Shown piece after piece: positions 1 to 5,329 of a stretch of DNA of 5,895 nt (position 1 is the stretch's first letter; every line of letters begins with the position of its first letter). Source of the DNA: Alphaproteobacteria bacterium (lineage in GTDB: Bacteria; Pseudomonadota; Alphaproteobacteria; UBA828). A program made the position numbers and the translations under genes. The stretch is taken from the NCBI GenBank assembly GCA_029937205.1, contig JAPYQV010000194.1:1-5895 (forward strand), given 5' to 3'. Below the pieces are notes generated by a model, which saw only the letters and a program-made list of their open reading frames with translations, had not been told where the DNA came from and did not search any database.

Positions 1-172
1 CCTCAAAGCCCTGGAACTGAACCCCGGCGGCAATCTCGTGCACGAGTTCGTCGTCCGGCATATACGGCTCCTTCCAGCGGTCCGCCGGGATGATGCCGCG
101 ATAGGCTTCGGCGGCGGCATTGATAAGCGTCAACATCGCCTGAAAATCACGCTCCTCGCAGGCCCGTATCAT
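1..172 (-). CDS. GNAT-family N-acetyltransferase, N-terminal part only (runs off the left edge)
   Basis: The minus strand is open from an ATG at 172-170 to the window edge, giving 57 residues. They begin MIRACEERDF and continue with the segments AAEAYRGIIPADRW, EPYMPDDEL and EIAAGVQFQGFE. This pattern (an IR-x-x-x-x-x-DF first strand, an alpha-1 helix with AYRG-IPADRW, then the EPYMP loop) is typical of a common bacterial GNAT subfamily. GNAT proteins move an acetyl group from acetyl-CoA to an amine; the substrate of this subfamily is not fixed by sequence. The acetyl-CoA-binding motif lies beyond the edge, so activity cannot be judged. No strong Shine-Dalgarno sequence precedes the ATG; the start is chosen because it matches the usual family N-terminus. 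The gene is divergent from the SDR gene, with about 206 bp between their start codons. The family call is fairly safe, the function is open. Confidence 0.72.
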   Translation of the reverse strand, partial: MIRACEERDFQAMLTLINAAAEAYRGIIPADRWKEPYMPDDELVHEIAAGVQFQGFE

Positions 173-319
173 GGTTGCCGCTGCCCAAACCTATAACTAT
201 CCATCGCAGAAGACGTAGTCGCCCAATTTCCAACTCCCAGCTTGGCAATATGAATTGCACATATACCTTAGCCCCGGCGGCAAGCTCAACGCGCAAGATT
301 CGCCACGCGAGACTGGCTC

Positions 320-348
320 TGTTCCGACGCCGCCGCGCGTCCTATATT
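320..348 (+). promoter_or_regulatory. weak candidate promoter for the SDR-pyrD-ACT run
   Basis: TATATT at 343-348 matches five of six bases of a sigma-70 -10 box and lies about 30 bases before the SDR start, just ahead of its ribosome binding site. No good -35 box is at the expected distance (TGTTCC at 320-325 is poor). The rest of the 173-378 gap shows nothing clear, apart from a TTGGCA (242-247) and TATACC (262-267) pair whose spacing is too short. This is a guess from base patterns. Confidence 0.22.
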
Positions 349-363
349 TCCGGGCAGAAAATC

Positions 364-374
364 AAAGGTGAAGG
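364..374 (+). promoter_or_regulatory. ribosome binding site that sets the SDR start
   Basis: AAGGTGAAGG lies 5 to 15 bases before the ATG at 379. The frame stays open upstream to 175, but the upstream translation is Arg-rich and unlike any SDR N-terminus. The purine-rich site and the start of the Rossmann fold (MQDLTGKVV) both place the true start at 379. Confidence 0.7.
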
Positions 375-378
375 TCAC

Positions 379-1155
379 ATGCAGGATTTGACGGGCAAAG
401 TGGTTTGGGCGATTGGCGCAGGGACGGGCATCGGCGCGTCGGGCGCGGAATTATTGGCCGGCGCGGGGGCGCGGGTCGTTCTCTCCGGGCGGCGTCGTGA
501 GCCGCTCGACGACAAGGTGGCGCGCATCCAGCCGGCCGGCGGCGAGGCGTATGCGGAAGTGCTAGATATCGCCGATGGCGCCGCTGTTGCGGCGCTCGGC
601 GAATCACTCATTAGCCGTTTTGGCAGGATCGATATTATGCTCAACAGCGCCGCCATCAACGTGCCCAACCGTGAATGGGCGAATTATGAGGCGGCGAGCT
701 GGGACAAGCTGATCGATATCGATATCAAAGGCGCGCTTTATTGTATGGCCGCGGTGCTGCCCCAGATGCGGCATCAGCGCGACGGCCTCATCATCAACAT
801 TTCCTCCTGGGCCGGGCGTTATGATTCAGCCATCGGCGGTGTCGCCTACACAGCGGCCAAGCGCGCCATGATGGCGTTCACCACCAACGTCAATCTGGAA
901 GATGGCCGGAACGGCATCCGCGCCTGTGCCATCTGCCCGGCGGAAGTGGCGACGCCATTGATCGATAAGCGCGCCCAGCCTGTGCCCGCGGCGGTGAAAG
1001 GGCGCATGCTGAAACCGATTGATCTCGGCGAGACAATCCTCTTCGTCGCCCGCATGCCGCCCAGCGTCTGCGTCAACGAAATCCTCATCAGCCCGACCTG
1101 GAATCGCGCCTATGTCGGCAATGACGAGCCCCAAGCGCCGGCCAGTAGCGCGTAA
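379..1155 (+). CDS. short-chain dehydrogenase/reductase (SDR), substrate unknown
   Basis: This is a 258-residue classical-type SDR, a Rossmann-fold NAD(P)H oxidoreductase and normally a soluble oligomer. The cofactor loop GAGTGIG is at residues 13-19, though the usual Thr before the first Gly is Ile12. Arg38-Arg39 after the second strand suggests NADP(H). Asp63 sits where the adenine-contacting acid is expected, and NSAA (89-92) replaces NNAG. The catalytic Ser is S143 (in NISSW), with Y157 and K161 in YTAAK. The Asn of the classical Asn-Ser-Tyr-Lys tetrad appears to be Asp115 (in IDIDIKG). The C-terminal VNEILISPT is the usual SDR last strand. The stop overlaps the pyrD start (TAATG), so the two genes are probably translated together. 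SDRs are too varied to give a substrate; a link with pyrimidine synthesis is suggested only by position. Confidence 0.9.
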   Translation: MQDLTGKVVWAIGAGTGIGASGAELLAGAGARVVLSGRRREPLDDKVARIQPAGGEAYAEVLDIADGAAVAALGESLISRFGRIDIMLNSAAINVPNREWANYEAASWDKLIDIDIKGALYCMAAVLPQMRHQRDGLIINISSWAGRYDSAIGGVAYTAAKRAMMAFTTNVNLEDGRNGIRACAICPAEVATPLIDKRAQPVPAAVKGRMLKPIDLGETILFVARMPPSVCVNEILISPTWNRAYVGNDEPQAPASSA

Positions 1156-2225
1156 TGCCGCTGCTTTCTGACATAGGCGCTGCGGCGCTGCGGCGCCTGC
1201 CGCCGGAAACAGCGCATGGCGTGGCGCTCGGCCTACTGCGGCGGAACTTGGTTTCCGCGGCAGAGAGCGCCCCGCCGCCGTCTCTGCACTGCACGCTGTG
1301 GGGTCTGGAATTTGCCTCGCCGCTCGGTCTCGCGGCAGGATTCGACAAGGACGCTAAGGCGCTGCGTGGTCTATTTCGCCTGGGCTTTGGCTTCGTTGAG
1401 GCCGGCACCGTGACGCCGCGGCCGCAAGCCGGCAATCCGCGCCCGCGATTGTTTCGCCTTGCCGCCGATGGTGCCCTGATCAATCGCATGGGCTTCAATG
1501 GCGCCGGCCTTGAAGTTTTCGCCGGCAATGTGGCGCGCTACCGGGAGAGCGGCAGCGGCGCGCCGCTCGGCATAAATATCGGCGCCAATCGCGACAGCGG
1601 CGACCGCGCGGAGGATTACGTCACCTGCCTCGAACGTCTGGCGCCGCTCGCCGATTACATCACCCTCAACCTGTCCTCGCCCAACACGCCGGGCCTGCGC
1701 TCGTTGCAGGAGGGCGAAGCATTGCAGCGCCTGCTCGGACGCATGACCGAGACCGTGGCCAAATTGGAAAGGCCGGTGCCGCTGTTTCTCAAGCTCGCGC
1801 CAGAGCTCAAAGACGCTGCCTTGGCGGAGAGCGTGCGCGCCGCTATGGATTTCGATCTGGCCGGGCTCATCCTCTGTAATACGACAACCGCCCGCCCGGA
1901 GAGCCTGCGCTCGGGCGCGCGAAGCGAGCACGGCGGCCTCAGCGGTGCGCCGCTGTGCGCGCCGGCGCAAAACATGATGCGCGAGGTTTACCGCCTGAGC
2001 GACGGCCGCCTGCCGCTGATCGGCGTCGGTGGTATCGCCTCGGCAGAAGACGCCTATGCGCGCATTCGTGCCGGCGCTTCGCTGGTGCAGATCTATACCG
2101 GATTTATTTATCGCGGCCCGCGCCTGATCGCGGACATCACGGCGGGCCTCGCCGCGCGCCTGAAAGCGGACGGGTTTGAACATATCCAACGGGCCGTCGG
2201 CGTCGACGCACGAAGCGCCGCCTGA
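1155..2225 (+). CDS. pyrD: dihydroorotate dehydrogenase (quinone), class 2
   Basis: The enzyme oxidises (S)-dihydroorotate to orotate with FMN and passes electrons to membrane quinone; it is the fourth step of de novo UMP synthesis. The 356 residues are about the usual class 2 length. Residues 1-35, with helix-forming LRRLPPETAHGVALGLLRR, are the membrane-associating N-terminal part that marks class 2. Next come AAGFDKDAKAL (60-70, FMN/substrate), NRMGFNGAG (110-118) and NIGANRDS (141-148; the more usual motif is GKNKD). NLSSPNTPGLR (172-182) holds the catalytic base Ser175, which is diagnostic for class 2 since class 1 uses Cys. FLKLAP (211-216), CNTTT (241-245), GGLSGAPL (260-267) and IGVGGI (289-294) with YTGFIYRGP (314-322) bind FMN phosphate. 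The ATG shares a base with the SDR stop, and the last codons overlap the probable start of the ACT gene. All key residues are present. Confidence 0.97.
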   Translation: MPLLSDIGAAALRRLPPETAHGVALGLLRRNLVSAAESAPPPSLHCTLWGLEFASPLGLAAGFDKDAKALRGLFRLGFGFVEAGTVTPRPQAGNPRPRLFRLAADGALINRMGFNGAGLEVFAGNVARYRESGSGAPLGINIGANRDSGDRAEDYVTCLERLAPLADYITLNLSSPNTPGLRSLQEGEALQRLLGRMTETVAKLERPVPLFLKLAPELKDAALAESVRAAMDFDLAGLILCNTTTARPESLRSGARSEHGGLSGAPLCAPAQNMMREVYRLSDGRLPLIGVGGIASAEDAYARIRAGASLVQIYTGFIYRGPRLIADITAGLAARLKADGFEHIQRAVGVDARSAA

Positions 2226-2590
2226 CAGCCCTGCCCGGAGAGTTTTGTGTCGTCCGCTTGGAGAAAGATGCCGCACTGCCGGCCTGGTTTTCGCTCCAAG
2301 GACCGTTTTCCTGCGCCAGCCGCACAGCGGATGAGCTGTCCCTGCTCGCGCCGCAACAGGACGTGCCGGACGAGGTTGCCGGCGAGCGGGATTTGCGCGC
2401 TTTCAAGGTTGCCAGGCCGCTTGAACTTACTGAAACCGGCATTCTGGCCGCCATCGCCACACCGCTCGCCGAGGCGGATATCCCGATCTTCGTGATATCC
2501 ACGTTTGAGACGGATTATGTCCTCGTTCCGGCCGCCCGTTTCGAGGAAGCGGCGAAAATTCTGTCGGCGGGCTTCGACGTCTCGATCTAA
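2222..2590 (+). CDS. small ACT-domain protein (CASTOR/ACT_7 type), probable CTG start
   Basis: The product is about 122 residues with two small alpha/beta halves. The N-terminal pattern is ALPGEFCVVRLEKDAALPAW, followed by GPFSCASRTADELSLL, a linker, and then GILAAIATPLAEADIPIFVISTF with ETDYVLV (about 73-102). This fits the bacterial ACT-domain family related to the arginine-sensing CASTOR proteins; ACT domains usually bind amino acids. The bacterial members have no settled role. No ATG or GTG start covers the conserved N-terminus. The first usable codon is CTG at 2222, which overlaps the pyrD stop as CTGA, a one-base variant of the common ATGA coupling. A TTG at 2258 is possible but would drop the conserved LPGEF-VVRL strand. 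The stop overlaps the convergent pyrF stop. Family call good, start uncertain, function unknown; a ligand-sensing role next to pyrD is only inference. Confidence 0.78.
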   Translation: MTALPGEFCVVRLEKDAALPAWFSLQGPFSCASRTADELSLLAPQQDVPDEVAGERDLRAFKVARPLELTETGILAAIATPLAEADIPIFVISTFETDYVLVPAARFEEAAKILSAGFDVSI

Positions 2591-3315
2591 ACGGCGTCGA
2601 TCTCCTGGCGGATTTGCATCGCGGCCGGGGCCGGGTCGTCGGCCGCGGTGATGGGTCGGCCGATGACCAGCGCGCTGGCGCCGGCGCGCACCGCTTCGCC
2701 GGGCGTCATAACCCGTTTCTGGTCGCCGGTAGCGCTGCCGCCGGGGCGGATGCCGGGTACGACGATGTCAAAGCCCTCGCCGCAGGCGGCGCGAATGGCA
2801 CTGATCTCGCGCGGGCTGGAGACGATGCCGTCGATCCCCGCCGCGCGCGCTAATTCGGCCAGGCGGACCACTTGCGCACTCGCCGTACCGGACACGCCTT
2901 GCTGCGCCAAATCGTTATCGTCCAGGCTGGTCAGCACGGTAACGGCAAGCAGGCGCGGCGGCGTCAGCGACAGGCGCGCCGCTTCCTCATGCGCCGTGTT
3001 GCGCGCAACGCGCATCATCTCCGCCCCTCCGCCGGCATGAAGTGTCAGGTAATAAGGCGCCAGCGTCGCCAGGCTGCGGATGGCACCGGCCACGGTATTG
3101 GGAATATCATGCAGCTTCACATCGAGGAAGATCGGCACGCCCAGTTGGGCGATGTCGCGAATGCCGGCTGGCCCCCGGGCCGAGAAAAATTCGAGGCCGA
3201 GCTTGAGCCCGTCCACCGCGCCGGCGATGGATTGCGCCAAGGCGCGCACTTTGTCGAGATCGGCGCTGTCGAGGGCGCAGAATATCCGCGTGCCTTTGTC
3301 TTTTTCGTCCGTCAT
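2587..3315 (-). CDS. pyrF: orotidine 5'-phosphate decarboxylase
   Basis: PyrF decarboxylates OMP to UMP, the last step of de novo pyrimidine synthesis, as a cytosolic TIM-barrel dimer. The 242 residues from the ATG at 3315 have the usual length. CALD (13-16) opens the barrel. The catalytic charge network is Lys38 (GLKLG) with Asp65, Lys67 and Asp70 in FLDVKLHDIPNT. TLHAGGG (91-97), VPGIRPGG (187-194), GDQKR (197-201) and IGRPIT (218-223) form the phosphate and base pocket, with Arg190, Gln199 and Arg220. An in-frame ATG at 3330 would add MTSSR. I prefer 3315 because the region around it, encoding MTDEKD, is the part copied in the upstream tandem repeats, and because a mini-ORF stops four bases before it. 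Neither ATG has a good Shine-Dalgarno sequence, which fits coupled or repeat-controlled initiation. The gene is divergent from pyrE and its stop overlaps that of the ACT gene. Confidence 0.96.
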   Translation of the reverse strand: MTDEKDKGTRIFCALDSADLDKVRALAQSIAGAVDGLKLGLEFFSARGPAGIRDIAQLGVPIFLDVKLHDIPNTVAGAIRSLATLAPYYLTLHAGGGAEMMRVARNTAHEEAARLSLTPPRLLAVTVLTSLDDNDLAQQGVSGTASAQVVRLAELARAAGIDGIVSSPREISAIRAACGEGFDIVVPGIRPGGSATGDQKRVMTPGEAVRAGASALVIGRPITAADDPAPAAMQIRQEIDAV

Positions 3316-3319
3316 CCGG

Positions 3320-3343
3320 CTAGATGTCATTTTCGCCCGTCAT
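3320..3343 (-). CDS. 7-codon mini-ORF (MTGENDI) just before pyrF; putative leader
   Basis: On the pyrF strand, ATG at 3343-3341 reads MTGENDI and ends with TAG at 3322-3320, four bases (CCGG) before the pyrF ATG at 3315. It matches the pyrF start (MTDEKD) at M, T, E and D, as expected for a tandem copy. Stop-to-start spacing this short permits ribosome reinitiation. Whether it is translated is unknown; it could be a passive by-product of duplication. Confidence 0.35.
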   Translation of the reverse strand: MTGENDI

Positions 3344-3354
3344 CTGGCTAGATG
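3341..3354. promoter_or_regulatory. dyad CATCT-GGCT-AGATG in the middle repeat, possible operator
   Basis: The arms CATCT (3341-3345) and AGATG (3350-3354) are perfectly complementary around a 4-base centre. The copy at 3313-3326 keeps four of five pairs and the one at 3369-3382 fewer. Repeated half-symmetric sites between two divergent genes of one pathway could bind a regulator. The arms are short, so this is tentative. Confidence 0.3.
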
Positions 3355-3371
3355 TCTGTTGCTTCTGTCAT
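3348..3371 (-). CDS. 7-codon mini-ORF (MTEATDI), outermost of the pyrF leader chain
   Basis: On the pyrF strand, ATG at 3371-3369 reads MTEATDI and ends with TAG at 3350-3348, four bases (CCAG) before the ATG of the next mini-ORF at 3343. It has the same length and the same ending (GACATCTAG) as the inner copy, although the middle codons differ. A -10-like AATAAT at 3385-3380 could start a transcript only a base or two before this ATG, which would make it nearly leaderless. Translation is not shown. Confidence 0.3.
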   Translation of the reverse strand: MTEATDI

Positions 3372-3379
3372 GTGGCTAG

Positions 3380-3385
3380 ATTATT
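3380..3385 (-). promoter_or_regulatory. candidate -10 box for pyrF
   Basis: Read on the minus strand this is AATAAT, five of six bases of the consensus. TTGTCG at 3406-3401 is a possible -35 box, but the spacing of 15 bp is short. It would place the transcript start near 3373, just outside the outer mini-ORF. On the other strand, TAGATT at 3377-3382 is a weak -10 candidate for pyrE. Low confidence for both. Confidence 0.2.
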
Positions 3386-3395
3386 CAGTGTTGTC

Positions 3396-4031
3396 ATGGG
3401 CGACAACGCTTCTCATATCACGGCGCGCGCGCTCTTGGATGCCGGCGCTTTCTTAATACGGCCCAACGAGCCGTTCCGGCTGACTTCCGGGCTGCTCGCG
3501 CCGTTCTACATCAATTGCCGCCTGATCCTCGGCCACGCCGAGGCACGGTCGCAAATTACCGATGCACTGGCCCGCGATGTCAGCAAACGCGACGCCGACA
3601 TTGTCGCCGGCGGGGTGACCGCCGGTGTGCCCTTTGCCACCTTGGTGGCCGACCGGCTCGGCCTGCCGCTCGCCTATATCCGCCCGCAACCGAAAAGCCA
3701 CGGCACCGGCGGGCAGATCGAAGGCTGTGATGTGAAGGGCCGCAAGGTCGTGTTGGTCGAGGATTTGATCACCACGGCGACCAGCATTGTGCTCTTTACC
3801 AACGCGCTCCGCGTCGGCGGCGCCACCATTGACCATGTCTCGGTGGTTTTCGCGCGCATGACCGACGCCGCCCAGCCGGCGCTCGATGAACTCGGCCTCA
3901 GTTTGAACGTGCTGTGTGATTTGGAAACGTTGCTCGACATGGCCCAGGAAGAGAGCGTGGCGTCGGTGGCGGCGATCGCCGAAGTACGCGATTTTCTCCG
4001 CGACCCCGAAGCCTGGTCGGCGGCGCGGTAG
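3396..4031 (+). CDS. pyrE: orotate phosphoribosyltransferase
   Basis: PyrE joins orotate to PRPP to make OMP, the step between PyrD and PyrF, in the cytosol as a dimer. The 211 residues are the usual length. The sequence opens with an alpha helix (ITARALLDAGAFLIRPNEPF) and TSGLLAPFYINCR (30-42), the orotate/PRPP end. GGVTAGVPFATLVAD (72-86) and YIRPQPKSHGTGGQIEG (94-110) form the flexible catalytic loop, with Lys100 and His102. VVLVEDLITTATS (118-130) is the PRPP-binding signature, with acids Glu122-Asp123; position 128 is Ala where Gly is usual (E. coli DDVITAGTA). The ATG at 3396 is chosen because the upstream ATG at 3324 lies in the repeat array and would add 24 residues unlike the family. 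No clear Shine-Dalgarno precedes either. The gene diverges from pyrF and its stop touches the convergent sulfurtransferase stop. Confidence 0.95.
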   Translation: MGDNASHITARALLDAGAFLIRPNEPFRLTSGLLAPFYINCRLILGHAEARSQITDALARDVSKRDADIVAGGVTAGVPFATLVADRLGLPLAYIRPQPKSHGTGGQIEGCDVKGRKVVLVEDLITTATSIVLFTNALRVGGATIDHVSVVFARMTDAAQPALDELGLSLNVLCDLETLLDMAQEESVASVAAIAEVRDFLRDPEAWSAAR

Positions 4032-4961
4032 TCAGTCCAGGCCCACGCCCTTGACGATGTCGCGTTCCGGGTCCTGGCTCCACGCCGCCAGGGAGCCGTC
4101 ATAGAGCCGTGCTGCGCTATTGCCGAGCAACTCATGGGCGACAAACCAGCCGAGCGCTGCCATATGGCCGGTATTGCAAAAACAAGTGACCGGCCCCGCC
4201 GCGGCCAGATCCGCCTCGGCAAACAGCGCCGCCGGTGTCTTGAAGGCGCCCTCTTGCGTAAGATTTGTCAGCGGCAAATTTTGCGCGCCCGGGATGGTGC
4301 CTTTGCGGGACATGAAACGCGGGCCGCTCAGACCGGAAAATTGCAATTGCGGGCGAAGATCGAGCAGCACGTCGCCATTCTGCCGGGCGCTCAGCACGTC
4401 TTCCGTGCTGGCGATCAGAGCGGGCCGGAAATATGCTTTGAATTCTGTAAGGATGGCGCTGGCTGTGCCTTGTTGCAGCGCGGCGCTGAGCGCCCGATAG
4501 GACGTCATACCGCCGTCGAGGATCGATACCGCGTCATGGCCGAGCACCTTGAAGGTCCAGAACACACGCGCGGCGCTGGCCATCTCGACGGCGCTTAAAC
4601 CACGCGCGACGATCACAACATGGTTGGCGTTGGAAATGCCGAGCCCGCCCACGAGCTTCTCGAGATCGGCCACGGGCGGCAGCATGCCGGGCGTTCCGTC
4701 AGCGCCGGTGACGCGCCAGCCGGCGCTGAAATAATCGCTGAAAACAGCGCCCGGGATATGCCCCGCTTTGAAGTCCTCGACGCCGCCAGCGCGAATATCG
4801 AGAAACCGGACATTTTCGTCGCCAACTTGAGCTATCACCCAGGCGGCATCGACCAGCGGCTCGGCCGCGCTGGCCGCGGGAGCCGGTACGGCGAAACAAA
4901 CCACCAGCAGCACGACGGCGAGCCAGCGAAATTTATGTTCTCTTCGCGCTAAAGTCCACAT
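4032..4961 (-). CDS. exported two-domain rhodanese-type sulfurtransferase
   Basis: Rhodaneses move a sulfane sulfur from a donor such as thiosulfate or a persulfide through a catalytic cysteine to a thiol or cyanide acceptor. The 309-residue protein begins with a basic stretch (RREHKFR), a hydrophobic core (WLAVVLLVVCFAV, 13-25) and a likely signal peptidase site near ASA-AEP, so it should act in the periplasm. Domain 1 (about 35-160) has FLDIRAGGVEDFKAGHIPGAV and ends in ILDGG, but its active-site loop (VARGLSAVEMA) lacks Cys and is non-catalytic, as is usual for the N-terminal domain. Domain 2 (about 180-300) has LLDLRPQLQFSG, GTIPGAQNLP and the active loop FCNTGHMAA with catalytic Cys262, then LYDGSLAAW. 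Cys260 sits two residues before it, giving C-F-C. The start at 4961 gives a complete signal peptide; only a weak AGG precedes it. The donor and acceptor are unknown. Confidence 0.92.
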   Translation of the reverse strand: MWTLARREHKFRWLAVVLLVVCFAVPAPAASAAEPLVDAAWVIAQVGDENVRFLDIRAGGVEDFKAGHIPGAVFSDYFSAGWRVTGADGTPGMLPPVADLEKLVGGLGISNANHVVIVARGLSAVEMASAARVFWTFKVLGHDAVSILDGGMTSYRALSAALQQGTASAILTEFKAYFRPALIASTEDVLSARQNGDVLLDLRPQLQFSGLSGPRFMSRKGTIPGAQNLPLTNLTQEGAFKTPAALFAEADLAAAGPVTCFCNTGHMAALGWFVAHELLGNSAARLYDGSLAAWSQDPERDIVKGVGLD

Positions 4962-5029
4962 GGCTTAAACTAACCTGATATCCTTACTTGCCGCAAAAAA
5001 AGCATGACCGACAGAAATGGGAGAATAAA
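4962..5029. other. short divergent intergenic region
   Basis: These 68 bp must hold the starts of transcription for both the sulfurtransferase (minus) and the lysine-tail gene (plus). There is an A7 run at 4995-5001 and the palindrome GATATC at 4977-4982. No promoter pair with good boxes and spacing was found on either strand. Confidence 0.5.
5019..5024 (+). promoter_or_regulatory. ribosome binding site for the low-complexity exported protein
   Basis: GGGAGA ends five bases before the ATG at 5030. It selects this start over the in-frame upstream candidate at 4988, and the resulting N-terminus is a clean signal peptide. Confidence 0.75.
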
Positions 5030-5329
5030 ATGCCGCGCCGAATTATTGGCAACACCTTTGTTTCCGCAACCGCTCTTGCCGTGGCGCTCGGTATCGCTGC
5101 GCCGTCGCCCGCAATGGCGAGCGACATATTTGCACCGAAGGAGCTTGCGCCGCGCATCATCGGCTTGCAGGTCGCTCAAGAGGACGGCGAACCGGCCCTC
5201 GCGCCACAAAAAATCAATGAGCAAGTCGAAGAACAGCTTCAAGAGCAGGTCGAACAGCAGGTCGAGCAAATCGAGGGAGCTGCGAGTGCCGCCGAAGATG
5301 TGGCGCCGGCCACCGATGAGCCGGCGTAG
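5030..5329 (+). CDS. exported low-complexity protein, N-terminal part up to an in-frame TAG
   Basis: I do not recognise a family. The 99 residues start with a signal peptide: basic MPRR, a hydrophobic run (VSATALAVALGIAA, 11-24) and a likely cut after AMA at residue 30. A short segment (DIFAPKELAPRIIGLQVAQ) is followed by a Gln/Glu-rich helix-prone stretch (about 63-82, EQVEEQLQEQVEQQVEQ), which may form a coiled coil, then an Ala/Glu/Asp-rich linker. The frame stops at TAG (5327-5329), codon 100, but stays open for another 120 codons with the same composition, so this is probably only the first part of one gene. The motif EPALAPQ (54-60) recurs as EPA-stop-APQ across the TAG, hinting that the stop replaced a Leu codon (TTG to TAG is one change). 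The protein is probably in the periplasm or at the cell surface. The gene is divergent from the sulfurtransferase. Confidence 0.7.
   Translation: MPRRIIGNTFVSATALAVALGIAAPSPAMASDIFAPKELAPRIIGLQVAQEDGEPALAPQKINEQVEEQLQEQVEQQVEQIEGAASAAEDVAPATDEPA

Larger units (their letters stand above)
3300..3383. repeat. three tandem 28-bp repeats spanning the pyrF start and the pyrF-pyrE intergenic region
   Basis: The units are 3300-3327, 3328-3355 and 3356-3383, with no bases between them. The best-kept part, at 3311, 3339 and 3367, reads GTCAT-(CC/CT/GT)-GGCTAGAT on the plus strand. The 11 bases before it are alike in units 1 and 2 (CTTTTTCGTCC, CATTTTCGCCC) and have drifted in unit 3. Unit 1 contains the pyrF start codon and its first codons; units 2 and 3 look like outward duplications of it. 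Because 28 is not a multiple of three, the copies do not extend PyrF but make separate short frames. The middle copy contains the dyad CATCT-GGCT-AGATG. The array occupies most of the space where both pyrF and pyrE must be promoted. Confidence 0.9.

Noticed and set aside
175..378. Upstream extension of the SDR frame to an ATG at 175
   Set aside because: The added 68 residues are Arg-rich and unlike an SDR, and a good ribosome binding site and the fold start are both at 379.
1371..2276. 301-codon minus-strand frame opposite pyrD
   Set aside because: It lies wholly over a confident pyrD with all catalytic motifs; long antisense frames are common in GC-rich genes.
3300..3383. CRISPR array
   Set aside because: The three 28-bp units are contiguous, with related rather than unique sequence between the cores, and there are no cas genes.
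3324..3395. Longer PyrE starting at 3324
   Set aside because: The extra 24 residues are encoded by the repeat array, are Cys/Val-rich and do not resemble the PyrE N-terminus.
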